A stretch of DNA of 64,000 nt from G965247775 sp965247775 (GCA_965247775.1 OZ252031.1:2356001-2420000), one strand, 5' to 3'. Shown: positions 16,667-25,188, counted from the first letter of the stretch. The notes: a model not told the origin generated them from the letters alone. A program made the numbers and translations.

Positions 16667-17965
16667 CTAGTTCCCCACCGACGCGGCGCCCCGCTCGCCC
16701 ATCATCTGGCCCTGCGCGAAGCGCCCCAGCCCGAACGGCCGGATGATCTCGGGCGGCTCCCCGCTCGCGATCAGCGCCGCCATCGCCTCCCCCGACACCG
16801 GCCCCGCCTTGAAGCCGTACGTCCCCCAGCCCACGTCCACGTGGAAGCCCTCCACAGGCGTCGGACCGATGATCGGCGAGAAGTCCGGCGTCATGTCGCA
16901 CAGGCCCGCCCATTGGCGCAGCACCCGCAAGCGCGCCAGCGACGGCATCAGTTGCAGCACGCTCCCCGCCACCTCCTCCGCGAACTCCAGGCTGCCGCGC
17001 ATGGAGTAGCCGGTGAAGGGATCGACGCTCGCGCCCAGCACCAGCTCCCCCCGCGACGTCTGACTCACGTAAGCGTGCAACGACCCCGAAACGATCACCG
17101 GATCCAGGAAGAACTTCACCGGCTCCGTCACCGCCGCCTGCAACGGGTGCGTCGAGATCGGCAGCCGCAGCCCCGCCATCGCCGCCACCAACGACGCCCA
17201 GCCCGCCGTGCAGTTCACCACCACCGGCGTCTCGATCCGGCCCCGGGTCGTCTCCACCGCCCGCACCGCCCCACCCGACACGTCGATCCCCGTCACCTCC
17301 GTGTTCTGGTGGATCTCCGCCCCGCGCGCGTCCGCGCCCCGCGCGTAGCCCCAGACCACCGCGTCGTGGCGAATGATCCCGCCCGGCGGGTGATAGAGCG
17401 CTCCCAGGATCGGGTAGCGCGGCCGCTCCGACACGTCCAGGAACGGCGCCAGCCGGCCGATCTCCGCTGGCCCAATCACCTCCGACGCCACCCCCTCGAT
17501 CGTGTTCACCTCCGCCCGCCAGCGCATCGTGCGCAGGCTGGCGTCGTTGTGCGCCAGCGTCAGGTGTCCGCGCTGCTCGAACATCAGGTTGAAGTTCAAC
17601 TCGCTGGTCAGCCGCTCGTACAGCTGTAACGAGCGGTCGTAGAAGCGCACCCCCTCCGGCGTCAGGTAGTTGGAACGGATGATCGCCGTGTTCCGCCCCG
17701 ATCCTCCCGCGCCGATGTAACGACGCTCCAGCACCGCCACATCCGTGATGCCGTGGTTCGCAGCCAGGTAGTACGCCGCCGCCAGCCCGTGCACGCCGCC
17801 ACCGATGATCACCACCTCGTAGCGCGACCGCAGATCGTGCTCGCGCCAGGCGCGCGGCCACTCCGCCCCCGTCAGCCCGTGGCGCAGCAGGCTCCAGGCC
17901 GAGTACCCGCTCGGCCCGCCCGGCGTGCGCCCGTTCCCGCGCAGCCCTTTCAGCCGCCAGCGCAC
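16667..17965 (-). CDS. soxB: Sarcosine oxidase / N-methylglutamate dehydrogenase beta subunit
   Basis: This 432-residue beta subunit holds the amine-oxidising site. The dinucleotide-binding EVVIIGGGVHGLAAAYYLA begins near residue 50, and GGIIRHDAVVWGYARGAD carries the histidine to which FMN is covalently bound in heterotetrameric sarcosine oxidases. The C-terminal GWGTYGFKAGPVSGEAMA closes the FAD site. It starts at GTG, 15 nt after the glutamine-synthetase-like gene, so glnT-soxB-soxD-soxA-soxG read as one operon. In N-methylglutamate dehydrogenase this subunit would be MgdA. Confidence 0.93.
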   Translation of the reverse strand: MRWRLKGLRGNGRTPGGPSGYSAWSLLRHGLTGAEWPRAWREHDLRSRYEVVIIGGGVHGLAAAYYLAANHGITDVAVLERRYIGAGGSGRNTAIIRSNYLTPEGVRFYDRSLQLYERLTSELNFNLMFEQRGHLTLAHNDASLRTMRWRAEVNTIEGVASEVIGPAEIGRLAPFLDVSERPRYPILGALYHPPGGIIRHDAVVWGYARGADARGAEIHQNTEVTGIDVSGGAVRAVETTRGRIETPVVVNCTAGWASLVAAMAGLRLPISTHPLQAAVTEPVKFFLDPVIVSGSLHAYVSQTSRGELVLGASVDPFTGYSMRGSLEFAEEVAGSVLQLMPSLARLRVLRQWAGLCDMTPDFSPIIGPTPVEGFHVDVGWGTYGFKAGPVSGEAMAALIASGEPPEIIRPFGLGRFAQGQMMGERGAASVGN

Positions 17966-17980
17966 GCCGCACCCCCCCGG

Positions 17981-19351
17981 CTAGAAGAGCGTGAGGTAAC
18001 GATCCACCTCCCAGGCACTAATGACGCTGTGGTAGGCGGCGAACTCGTCGCGCTTGACCTGCGCGTAGTAGTCCACATAGTCGATCGTTTCCGAGCCGGC
18101 GGGCGCCCGCCCAAAGGCCTCCCGCAACACCCCGTCCTCCACCAGATCGCCCGTCGCCTCGGCCAGGGTCGCCGGCAGCGTGCCGATGCCCCGCGGCCCG
18201 ATCGCATCGGGCGACAGCTCGAACAGGTTCTCCCGATTCGGCTCCCCCGGATCCAGCTCCCGATCGATCCCGTCCAACCCGGCTGCCAGCAGCGCCGTGA
18301 AAGCCAGGTACGGGTTCGCCGACCCGTCCACACCCCGATGCTCCACCCGCCCCGCCTCCGGCACGCGCAGCATCTGCGTGCGGTTGTTGCCCCCGTACGT
18401 CGCGTAGGCCGGCGCCCAGGTCGCCCCCGACGACGGCGTCCCCACCCCCATGCGCTTGTACGAGTTCACCGTCGGCGCCAGCAACGCCGCCGCGCCCCGC
18501 GCGTGCTCCAAGAGCCCGCCGATGAACTGGTACGCCATCGCGGAGAGCCCCAGCCCCCGCCCGTCCGCCTCGTCCAGGAACAGGGGCGTCTCGCCGGAGG
18601 CATCCCACAGGCTCGTATGCACGTGCATGCCGTTGCCTGTCAGATGCGAGAACGGCTTGGGCATGAACGTTGCGCTGAACCCCGCCTGCTGCGCCAGCGT
18701 GTGCACCATGTAGCGGAAGAAGATCGCCCGATCGGCCGTCGTCAGCGCGTCCGCGTAGTGGAAGTTCTGCTCGAACTGGCCGTTCGCGTCCTCGTGGTCG
18801 TTGGCGTAGTTGCCCCAGCCGATCTGGTTCAGATAGCGCGAGACCACCGTCAGATGATCGTACATGCGCGTCAGGCCCTTGGCGTCGTAGCAGGGCTGCG
18901 CCGCGCGGTCTTCCGCGTCCGCCACCACGATGCCGCCGTCCTCCTCCCGCTTGACCAGGAAGTACTCGAGCTCCACGCCGCAATTCAGCACCAGCCCCCG
19001 ATCGCCGAGTCGCTCGAGCTGGCGCTTGAGGATCACCCGCGGCGCGTAAGGCCAGGGCGCCCCCTCCACGTGCAGGTCGCACTGCAACACCGCCAGCCCC
19101 GGCTGCCACGGCACCGCCGTGTACGACGCCGGGTCCGGGATCGCCATCATGTCCGGGTCGGCCGGACTCTGGCCCAGCGGTCCCGCCGCGAAGCCCGCGA
19201 AGCCCACCCCATCGCGCATCAGCGTCTCGAACGCCGGCACGGGCACCAGCTTGGCGCAGGGCTTGCCGTGCATATCCACGAACATCGCGAAGAAAAACTC
19301 AATCTGGTCCTGCGCCGCTCGACGCTTCAGCTCGCTCACAGCGTCCGGCAT
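17981..19351 (-). CDS. glnT: Type III glutamine synthetase-like protein; probable gamma-glutamylmethylamide synthetase
   Basis: This 456-residue enzyme belongs to the glutamine synthetase superfamily, GlnT/GmaS branch, and starts MPDAVSELKR after AAAGGAGATCG. Catalytic motifs are ELEYFLV (metal-binding glutamates), QFEQNFHYADALTTADR, GNGMHVHTSLWD and the NNRTQMLRVP / RVEHRGVDGSANPYLAF stretch for ATP and glutamate. GmaS joins methylamine to glutamate with ATP to give gamma-glutamylmethylamide, the first step of the N-methylglutamate pathway. The gene leads the operon with the four dehydrogenase subunits and is divergent from mgsABC, which strongly favours GmaS over ordinary ammonia assimilation. 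Confidence 0.9.
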   Translation of the reverse strand: MPDAVSELKRRAAQDQIEFFFAMFVDMHGKPCAKLVPVPAFETLMRDGVGFAGFAAGPLGQSPADPDMMAIPDPASYTAVPWQPGLAVLQCDLHVEGAPWPYAPRVILKRQLERLGDRGLVLNCGVELEYFLVKREEDGGIVVADAEDRAAQPCYDAKGLTRMYDHLTVVSRYLNQIGWGNYANDHEDANGQFEQNFHYADALTTADRAIFFRYMVHTLAQQAGFSATFMPKPFSHLTGNGMHVHTSLWDASGETPLFLDEADGRGLGLSAMAYQFIGGLLEHARGAAALLAPTVNSYKRMGVGTPSSGATWAPAYATYGGNNRTQMLRVPEAGRVEHRGVDGSANPYLAFTALLAAGLDGIDRELDPGEPNRENLFELSPDAIGPRGIGTLPATLAEATGDLVEDGVLREAFGRAPAGSETIDYVDYYAQVKRDEFAAYHSVISAWEVDRYLTLF

Positions 19352-19394
19352 GGCCGCGATCTCCTTTGCTCCCGCCTCGCGACGGCGTGGCGCA

Positions 19395-19434
19395 GGATAC
19401 GCCACCGCGCACCAGGCGCGGCGCGCTGTAGCAT
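19395..19434. promoter_or_regulatory. Candidate divergent promoters between gmaS/glnT and mgsABC
   Basis: The 133-bp gap between the two divergent operons has a minus-strand TATCCT (19400-19395) facing glnT and a plus-strand TAGCAT (19429-19434) facing mgsA. A 6-bp inverted repeat GTGGCG/CGCCAC (19387-19392 and 19400-19405) overlaps the minus-strand hexamer and could be an operator for joint control. All are short motifs, so this is suggestive only. Confidence 0.3.
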
Positions 19435-19484
19435 GCAGGCGGGCGCGCCGCCCGCGGTGGCGGGAAGCCCAGAGGGACGACAGC

Positions 19485-20396
19485 ATGTGCGGGATCGTCG
19501 GGCTGCACCTGAAAAACGAGGCGCTGCGACCGCAACTCGGCGCGCTGCTCGTGCCCATGCTCGTCGCCATGAGCGAGCGCGGCCCCGATTCCGCCGGCAT
19601 CGCCATCTACGACGACGCACCCACCACTGACGCCGCCCGCAACGGCGCCCTTCACTACACCCTCCACAGCGACACCCCCGCCTACGACTGGGAAGCCCTC
19701 GCCAACCGCCTCCAGCCCGTCCTCGCCGGCGCCTCCGCCTGGCGCCCCGTCGCCAGCGACGTCGTCCTCAGCGCCCCCGGCGATCCCGCCGCCGTCGTGC
19801 AAAGCCTCGCCACCGCGGCTCCGGAGGTGCGACTGTTCTCCTACGGACGCGCCCTGGAGGTCTTCAAGGACGTGGGCGACCCGGCCGCCATCTGTGAGCG
19901 CTACGGCATCGCCGCCCGCAGCGGCTACCAGGGCCTCGGCCACACCCGCATGGCCACCGAGTCCGCCGTCACCACCGAGCACTCCCACCCCTTCGCCGCC
20001 GCCGCCGACCTCTGCCTGGTTCACAACGGCTCTTTCTCCAACTACGCCAGCGTCCGCCGCGACCTCATGGAGGACGGCGTGCGCTTCCAGACCGACAACG
20101 ACTCCGAGGTCGCCGCCCGCTTCCTCGCCCGCGAGATGGCCCGCGGCGCCGGCATGCGCGACGCCCTGCACGCCCTCATGCGGGCCTTCGACGGCTTCTA
20201 CACCCTCCTCGTCGCTTCCCACGACGAGTTCGCCGTCGTCCGCGACGCTTTCGCCTGCAAGCCCGCCGTCATCGCCGAGTGCGACGACTACGTCGCCATG
20301 GCCTCCGAGTACCGCGCCCTCGCGCAGCTCCCGGGCGTGGACGAGGCCACCGTCTTCGAGCCCATGCCCGAAGAGATCCACGTATGGTCACGCTGA
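19485..20396 (+). CDS. mgsA: N-methylglutamate synthase subunit A (class II glutamine amidotransferase)
   Basis: The 303-residue protein starts MCGIVGLHL, with the nucleophilic cysteine at position 2 of class II (Ntn) glutamine amidotransferases such as GltB. GHTRMATESAVTTEHSHPF and VHNGSFSNYASVRRDL are the glutamine-binding loops, and QTDNDSEVAARFL is the TDSE motif. In N-methylglutamate synthase this subunit hydrolyses gamma-glutamylmethylamide to release methylamine. AGAGGGACG precedes the ATG. The frame is open upstream, but only the MCGIV start makes sense since the cysteine must be N-terminal. It overlaps mgsB by 13 nt. Confidence 0.9.
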   Translation: MCGIVGLHLKNEALRPQLGALLVPMLVAMSERGPDSAGIAIYDDAPTTDAARNGALHYTLHSDTPAYDWEALANRLQPVLAGASAWRPVASDVVLSAPGDPAAVVQSLATAAPEVRLFSYGRALEVFKDVGDPAAICERYGIAARSGYQGLGHTRMATESAVTTEHSHPFAAAADLCLVHNGSFSNYASVRRDLMEDGVRFQTDNDSEVAARFLAREMARGAGMRDALHALMRAFDGFYTLLVASHDEFAVVRDAFACKPAVIAECDDYVAMASEYRALAQLPGVDEATVFEPMPEEIHVWSR

Positions 20397-21061
20397 GCTG
20401 CAGCGACCACACCACCCGGGAGATCAACGTCGCCCTCGCCGCCCTGCCCGACGGGGCCGAGGCCACGATCACCGACCCTCGCGGCCGTCACAACCTCGCC
20501 GTGGGACTGGAGAAGCGGCTGCGCATCACTGTCGCGGGGAACGCGGGCTATTACATCGGCGGCCTCTGCGCCGGGCCCGAGATTATCGTGGACGGATTCG
20601 TGGGCTGGTCTGTGGGCGAAAACCTCATGAGCGGCACCGTCCGTGTGCGCGGCAACGCCTCCGAGTCGGCTGGCGCCTCCGCCCACCGTGGCCTCGTCGT
20701 GATCGAAGGCGACGCCTCCTCGCGCGCCGCCATCTCGCTCAAGGGCGGCAGCGTCGCCGTGGCGGGCGACGTCGGTCACATGAGCGGCTTCATGGCCCAG
20801 GCCGGCTGCCTCCTCGTCGGCGGCGACGCCGGACACGCCCTGGGCGACTCCCTCTACGAGGCCGTCATCTATGTCGCCGGATCCATCGCCTCGCTCGGCG
20901 CCGACGCCCGCCGCGAGGACCTCAGCGAGGGCGACATCGCCGCCGTCCGCGACCTCACGGAGCGCAGCGGCTTCACCCACATCGACCCGGAGAACGTGAG
21001 CCGCGTCGCCTCCGCCCGCGAGCTGTACACCTTCAGCGCGCTCAAGACGCATCGCTACTGA
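20384..21061 (+). CDS. mgsB: N-methylglutamate synthase subunit B (GXGXG domain)
   Basis: This 225-residue protein is a right-handed beta-helix of the GXGXG type found at the C-terminus of glutamate synthase GltB and in tungsten formylmethanofuran dehydrogenase subunit C. Repeating G-x-G-x(2)-G-x(2)-rich turns are clear: VAGNAGYYIGGLCAGPEI, GNASESAGASAHRGLVVI and GDVGHMSGFMAQAGCLLVGG. It starts inside the end of mgsA and stops where mgsC begins, so the three subunits are translationally coupled pieces of what is one chain in GltB. Confidence 0.91.
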   Translation: MVTLSCSDHTTREINVALAALPDGAEATITDPRGRHNLAVGLEKRLRITVAGNAGYYIGGLCAGPEIIVDGFVGWSVGENLMSGTVRVRGNASESAGASAHRGLVVIEGDASSRAAISLKGGSVAVAGDVGHMSGFMAQAGCLLVGGDAGHALGDSLYEAVIYVAGSIASLGADARREDLSEGDIAAVRDLTERSGFTHIDPENVSRVASARELYTFSALKTHRY

Positions 21062-22425
21062 TGCCGGACCCCACCCCCCCGCTCCCCATGGACGCCGCCC
21101 GCTACAACCACACCTTCCCCCCGGAGATCATCGCGCGCATCCAGACCATGGCCCGCGAGGGCCGCTACGAGATCCGCGGCGGCGGCGGCAAGCGAACCCT
21201 GCCCACCTTCGACGACCTCGTCGTGCTCACCGCCTCCGCCTCCCGTTACCCCCTGGAGGGCTACCGCGAGCGCTGCGACACCAAGACCGTGCTCGGCGCC
21301 CGCTTCGCCTCCAAGCCGCTCGAGCTGGAGATCCCCATCACCATCGCCGGCATGAGCTTCGGCGCACTCTCCGCCGCGGCCAAGGAGGCCCTGGGTCGCG
21401 CCGCCACGGCCGTGGGCACCTCCACCACCACCGGCGACGGCGGCATGACACCGGAGGAGCGACAGGCCTCCCAGACGCTCATCTATCAGTGCCTGCCCTC
21501 CCGCTACGGCTTCAACCCTCGCGACCTTAAGGCCGCCGACGCCATTGAGGTGGTCATCGGGCAGGGGGCCAAACCGGGCGGCGGCGGCATGCTGCTGGGC
21601 CAGAAAGTCAGCGACCGCGTCGCGGGCATGCGCACCCTGCCGCCCGGCATCGACCAGCGATCCGCCAGCCGCCACCCCGACTGGACCGGCCCCGACGACC
21701 TGCGCATCAAGATCGAGGAGCTGCGCGAGGCCACGAACTGGGAGAAGCCCGTCTTCGTCAAGATCGGCGCGACCCGCGTCCTCAACGACGTCAAGCTCGT
21801 CGTCGCCACCGGCGCCGACGTCGTCGTGCTGGACGGCCTCCAGGGCGGCACCGCCGCCACCCCCGACGTCTTCATCGAGCACGCCGGCATCCCCACCCTG
21901 GCCGCCGTCCGCCAGGCCGCCGACGCCCTGCGCGAGCTACGCGTGGAGCACGAGGTTCAGCTCGTCGTCTCCGGCGGCATCCGCTCCGGCGCCGATGCCG
22001 CCAAGGCCCTCGCCCTCGGGGCCGACGCCGTCTCCATCGGTACCGGCGCCCTCGTCGCCCTCGGCTGCAACAGCCCCACCTACACCGACCGCGACGGCAA
22101 CGAAGTCGACGTCAGCGCCGACTACCACGCCTTGGGCACCCTGCCGGGCTACTGCCACCACATGGAGTCCGGCCACTGCCCCGTGGGCATCACCACCCAG
22201 GATCCGGCCCTGGAGGCCCGTCTGGACCCGGAGACGGGCGCGCAGCACGTCGCCAATTACCTGCGCGCCATCACCATGGAACTCACCGCCCTCGCCCGCG
22301 CCTGCGGCAAGTCCGACGTGCACAACATGGAGCCCGAGGACCTCGCTGCCCTCACCCTCGAGGCCGCCGCCATGGCTCGCGTCCCCCTCGCCGGTACCTC
22401 CTGGATCCCCGGCGCCAACCCCTAG
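21061..22425 (+). CDS. mgsC: N-methylglutamate synthase subunit C (FMN-binding glutamate synthase domain)
   Basis: This 454-residue FMN-binding TIM barrel is homologous to the synthase domain of glutamate synthase. Landmarks are IAGMSFGALSAAAKEALGRAA, STTTGDGGMTPEER, GQGAKPGGGGMLLG, VFVKIGATRV and VVSGGIRSGADAAKALALGAD for the FMN phosphate. A cysteine-rich stretch (GYCHHMESGHCPVGITTQ) matches the Fe-S region of GltB. Its ATG overlaps the mgsB stop (TGATG). It makes N-methylglutamate from methylamine (released by MgsA) and 2-oxoglutarate. Confidence 0.92.
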   Translation: MPDPTPPLPMDAARYNHTFPPEIIARIQTMAREGRYEIRGGGGKRTLPTFDDLVVLTASASRYPLEGYRERCDTKTVLGARFASKPLELEIPITIAGMSFGALSAAAKEALGRAATAVGTSTTTGDGGMTPEERQASQTLIYQCLPSRYGFNPRDLKAADAIEVVIGQGAKPGGGGMLLGQKVSDRVAGMRTLPPGIDQRSASRHPDWTGPDDLRIKIEELREATNWEKPVFVKIGATRVLNDVKLVVATGADVVVLDGLQGGTAATPDVFIEHAGIPTLAAVRQAADALRELRVEHEVQLVVSGGIRSGADAAKALALGADAVSIGTGALVALGCNSPTYTDRDGNEVDVSADYHALGTLPGYCHHMESGHCPVGITTQDPALEARLDPETGAQHVANYLRAITMELTALARACGKSDVHNMEPEDLAALTLEAAAMARVPLAGTSWIPGANP

Positions 22426-22442
22426 ACCCTCCCCCCCTCCGC

Positions 22443-22448
22443 TATAGT
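22443..22448 (+). promoter_or_regulatory. Candidate -10 element giving a leaderless mRNA for the DctP-like gene
   Basis: TATAGT ends 8 nt before the ATG at 22457, the usual distance from a -10 hexamer to the transcription start. No ribosome-binding site is visible. Transcription from it would start at or next to the ATG. Confidence 0.3.
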
Positions 22449-22456
22449 CGCGCCCC

Positions 22457-23380
22457 ATGCCCGGCGCCCCCATCCCCATTCGCTTCGGCGGCTACGCGCC
22501 TCCCGAGACGACGCACGGCCGCGGCCTCGCCCGCTTCCGCGACGTCCTCCAGGAGAGCCTTGGCGACCGTGTGCAGGTCCTCCCCGTCTGGAACATCCTC
22601 GACTTCGGCTACCGCACCGACGACCTCCTCAGCCTCACCGACGCCGGCATCCTCACCGCCTGCTACATCTCCACCAGCATCCTCGCCGCCCGCGTCCCCC
22701 AGCTCGCCGTCCTCGACCTCCCCTTTCGTTTCGACGCCGCCGCCCCCGCCCACGCCGCCCTCGACGGCCCCCTGGGCGACGCCCTTACCCGCCACACGGA
22801 GGCCGCCACCAACTTCCGCGTCCTCGGCTACTGGGACAACGGCTTGCGCCACATCAGCAACCGCCTGCGTCCCGTCCGCACCCCCGCCGACGTCGCCGGC
22901 ATGCGCATCCGCCTCCAATCCAACGTCTGGCACGAGCGCCTCTTCCGTGCCCTGGGGGCAGAGCCCGTCGCCGTCGACCTCAAAGTCGGCATCCCCATGA
23001 TCGCCGCGGGCGAGGTCGACGCGCAGGAGAACCCCATGGCCAACACCATCGCTTACGGCGTGCATGAGCATCACCGGCACGTCAGCCTGACGGCGCACCT
23101 CTTCGGCGCGCGGGGCCTCTACCTCAACGCCCTCACCTTCGACGCCTGGCCCGCCGACGTCCAGGACGCCGTCCGCGCCGCCGCCCGCGAGGCCGTCCGT
23201 TCCCAGCGCGCCCAGGCCGGCGCGGCCGAGGATGCCGCCCGCGCCACCCTGGAAGCGACGGGCGCCACGATCCTGGACCTCAGCGACGCCGAACGCGACG
23301 CCTTCCGCGCCGCCACCGCCCCCGTCGTCGATGCCTTCCGCCGCGAGCAGGGCGAGGACCTCCTCGACTTGGCTCGCTAG
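22457..23380 (+). CDS. TRAP-type substrate-binding (DctP-like) protein without signal peptide
   Basis: The 307-residue protein has the DctP fold signature: PVRTPADVAGMRIRLQSN with the arginine that binds the substrate carboxylate, LGAEPVAVDLKVGIPMIAAGEVDAQENP, and the long C-terminal helix. Exported family members begin with a signal peptide; this one starts directly with PIPIRFGGYAPPE, the first strand of the mature fold. An in-frame TAG at 22445-22447 rules out a longer N-terminus. No TRAP membrane subunits are nearby. It starts 31 nt after mgsC in the same direction. It may be a cytoplasmic binding protein, or a TRAP receptor whose leader was lost. Confidence 0.85.
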   Translation: MPGAPIPIRFGGYAPPETTHGRGLARFRDVLQESLGDRVQVLPVWNILDFGYRTDDLLSLTDAGILTACYISTSILAARVPQLAVLDLPFRFDAAAPAHAALDGPLGDALTRHTEAATNFRVLGYWDNGLRHISNRLRPVRTPADVAGMRIRLQSNVWHERLFRALGAEPVAVDLKVGIPMIAAGEVDAQENPMANTIAYGVHEHHRHVSLTAHLFGARGLYLNALTFDAWPADVQDAVRAAAREAVRSQRAQAGAAEDAARATLEATGATILDLSDAERDAFRAATAPVVDAFRREQGEDLLDLAR

Positions 23381-23431
23381 CGGCAGCGCGCCGCCGCCGC
23401 GCCCGGCCTCGCCAGCGGCGCGCGCCCGCAC

Positions 23432-23437
23432 TATCCT
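23432..23437 (+). promoter_or_regulatory. Candidate -10 element for the nitrile hydratase beta gene
   Basis: TATCCT lies 22 nt upstream of the GTG start at 23460 and 9 nt before the AAGGAG ribosome-binding site. It matches the hexamer seen ahead of other genes here. No -35 could be assigned. Confidence 0.3.
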
Positions 23438-23459
23438 TCGTTCGCTAAGGAGAACCGCC

Positions 23460-24131
23460 GTGAACGGTGTGCACGACATGGGCGGCATGCACGGCTTCGG
23501 GCCCGTCGAGCGGGAGGAAAACGAGCCCGCCTTCCACGACGACTGGGAACCCATCATCGTCGGCTGTGTCATGGCGGGCGTCTGGACCGGCAGTTGGAAC
23601 GTCGACGACTTCCGCGCCGAACGCGAGCGTACCGATCCCGCCACGTACCTGGGGGTCAGCTACTACGAACTCTTCGTCGGCTCGCTGGAGCGGCTGCTCA
23701 TCGAGAAGGGCATCGCTAGCGAGGACGAGTTGGAGCGTCGCCGCACCATCTTCCGCGAGAACCCCGAAGCGAGCGCGGCGGACGCCTTCGCCGGCGAAGC
23801 GGAAACACCGCTGGCCGCTGGCAAGCCCTGGGACTTCCGGCGCCCGCTGAACACGGAGCCCCGCTTCCAGCCCGGTGACCCCGTGCGCACCTTGCACAGC
23901 CAGCCGCACGGCCACACGCGGCTGGCCCGCTACGCACGCGACAAGCGCGGCACCGTGCACGCCTATCACGGCGGCCACGTCTTCCCCGACAGCAACTCGC
24001 GCAACGGCGACGAGGCCCCTGGCCACCTCTACAGCGTGCGCTTCGAGTCGGCCGAGATCTGGGGCGAGGACGCCGGTCGCGGCGAGGCGATCTACCTCGA
24101 CCTCTGGCAGGACTACCTGCTCCCGGCCTGA
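23460..24131 (+). CDS. nthB: Nitrile hydratase beta subunit (alpha subunit absent)
   Basis: The 223-residue protein begins (GTG, with AAGGAGAACC upstream) MNGVHDMGGMHGFGPVE, the nearly invariant N-terminus of nitrile hydratase beta subunits. The C-terminal SH3-like half has FQPGDPVRTL, HTRLARYARDKRGTV and LYSVRFESAEIWGED. Length is normal for a complete beta subunit. Nitrile hydratases turn nitriles into amides with an Fe or Co site held in the alpha subunit, but no alpha gene is present: the next gene is 12 nt away on the other strand and upstream is the DctP-like gene. It must pair with an alpha subunit elsewhere or serve another role. Confidence 0.9.
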   Translation: MNGVHDMGGMHGFGPVEREENEPAFHDDWEPIIVGCVMAGVWTGSWNVDDFRAERERTDPATYLGVSYYELFVGSLERLLIEKGIASEDELERRRTIFRENPEASAADAFAGEAETPLAAGKPWDFRRPLNTEPRFQPGDPVRTLHSQPHGHTRLARYARDKRGTVHAYHGGHVFPDSNSRNGDEAPGHLYSVRFESAEIWGEDAGRGEAIYLDLWQDYLLPA

Positions 24132-24142
24132 ACGGCCGCGGG

Positions 24143-25168
24143 CTAGAAATCCGTTGGCGGATCCGGGCAGGGCTGCAGTTCCAGCCGCTCCCGCACGCCC
24201 GGGTTCGCCACGAAGCGCGGCCAGTGCCCCGTCAGCACGTGCACCGCGCTCTGCGCCACGCGCCGCGACAGCAAGGCGAACGCGTAATCCGAGTAGGACG
24301 CCGAGTGCGGCGTGAGCACGACGTTGGCCATCGTCCGCAAGGCGCTGTCCGCCGCGGGTGGCTCCTGCTCGAACACGTCCAGCCCGGCCCCCGCGATGAC
24401 GCCGTGACGCAGGGCGTGCACCAGCGCCGCTTCCTCGATCACCGGCCCGCGCGAGGTGTTGATCAGATAGGCGGACGGCTTCATCCGCGCCAGCGCCGCC
24501 GCGTCGATCAGGTGGCGCGTGTCCGCGCTCAGCGGCGTGTGCACGCTCACCACGTCCGATCGCTCCAGCAGCGCCTCCAGCGACGGCAGCAGCGTGATCC
24601 CGACCGCCTCGGCCACGCCCGCATCGATGTACGGGTCGTAGCCCGCCAGCTCCATCGACAAGGCCCGCCCCCGCTTTGCCATCGCCCGCGCGATGTGCCC
24701 GCAACCCACCAGCCCCAGCGTCTGACCATGCAGGTGCTGCATCGGCGCGAACGAGCCCCGTCGCCAGTCCCCCGCCCGGATGGCGGCGTCCAGCGGGATC
24801 AGCGTTTTCACCACCGCCAGCATCAGCAGGAGGGCGTGATTCGCGACTTCCTCCTGGCAGAAGTCGGGCACGTGGGCGCAGATCACGTCGCGCGCCGTGG
24901 CCCCCTCCAGGTCCAGCGTGTCCACCCCGACGCCGTAGCGCACCACCACGCGGCAGCGGGGCATGGCGTCCAGAACCTCGGCCGTGATCGGCGCGCCCAG
25001 CACCAGCAGGGCGTCGGCGTCGCCGAGCAGCCGCGCCAGCTCCCGCGGCGACTTGCCCCGCTCGATCGTGCGCAGCTCGGCGTCGATCTCCGCCAGCGCC
25101 GCCCGCTCGATCGCCAGCGTCCCCAACTGCTCCGACGGATCCGTGTGGTAAACGGTGAATTGGGCCAT
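24143..25168 (-). CDS. D-isomer-specific 2-hydroxyacid dehydrogenase (NAD-binding, CtBP-like)
   Basis: The 341-residue protein has the family's two Rossmann domains. TLGLVGCGHIARAMAKRG is the NAD site, and the catalytic residues lie in INTSRGPVIEEAALVHAL (arginine), LDVFEQEPP (glutamate) and LTPHSA (histidine). It interconverts a 2-oxo acid and its D-2-hydroxy acid, or oxidises a phosphorylated substrate. The start ATG at 25168 follows AGGAGGGCCCC. The HpcH/HpaI aldolase is 20 nt upstream on the same strand, so the two probably act on one carbon-chain pathway, the aldolase producing or consuming pyruvate-type acids. Confidence 0.92.
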   Translation of the reverse strand: MAQFTVYHTDPSEQLGTLAIERAALAEIDAELRTIERGKSPRELARLLGDADALLVLGAPITAEVLDAMPRCRVVVRYGVGVDTLDLEGATARDVICAHVPDFCQEEVANHALLLMLAVVKTLIPLDAAIRAGDWRRGSFAPMQHLHGQTLGLVGCGHIARAMAKRGRALSMELAGYDPYIDAGVAEAVGITLLPSLEALLERSDVVSVHTPLSADTRHLIDAAALARMKPSAYLINTSRGPVIEEAALVHALRHGVIAGAGLDVFEQEPPAADSALRTMANVVLTPHSASYSDYAFALLSRRVAQSAVHVLTGHWPRFVANPGVRERLELQPCPDPPTDF

Positions 25169-25188
25169 GGGGCCCTCCTGACAGTCCG

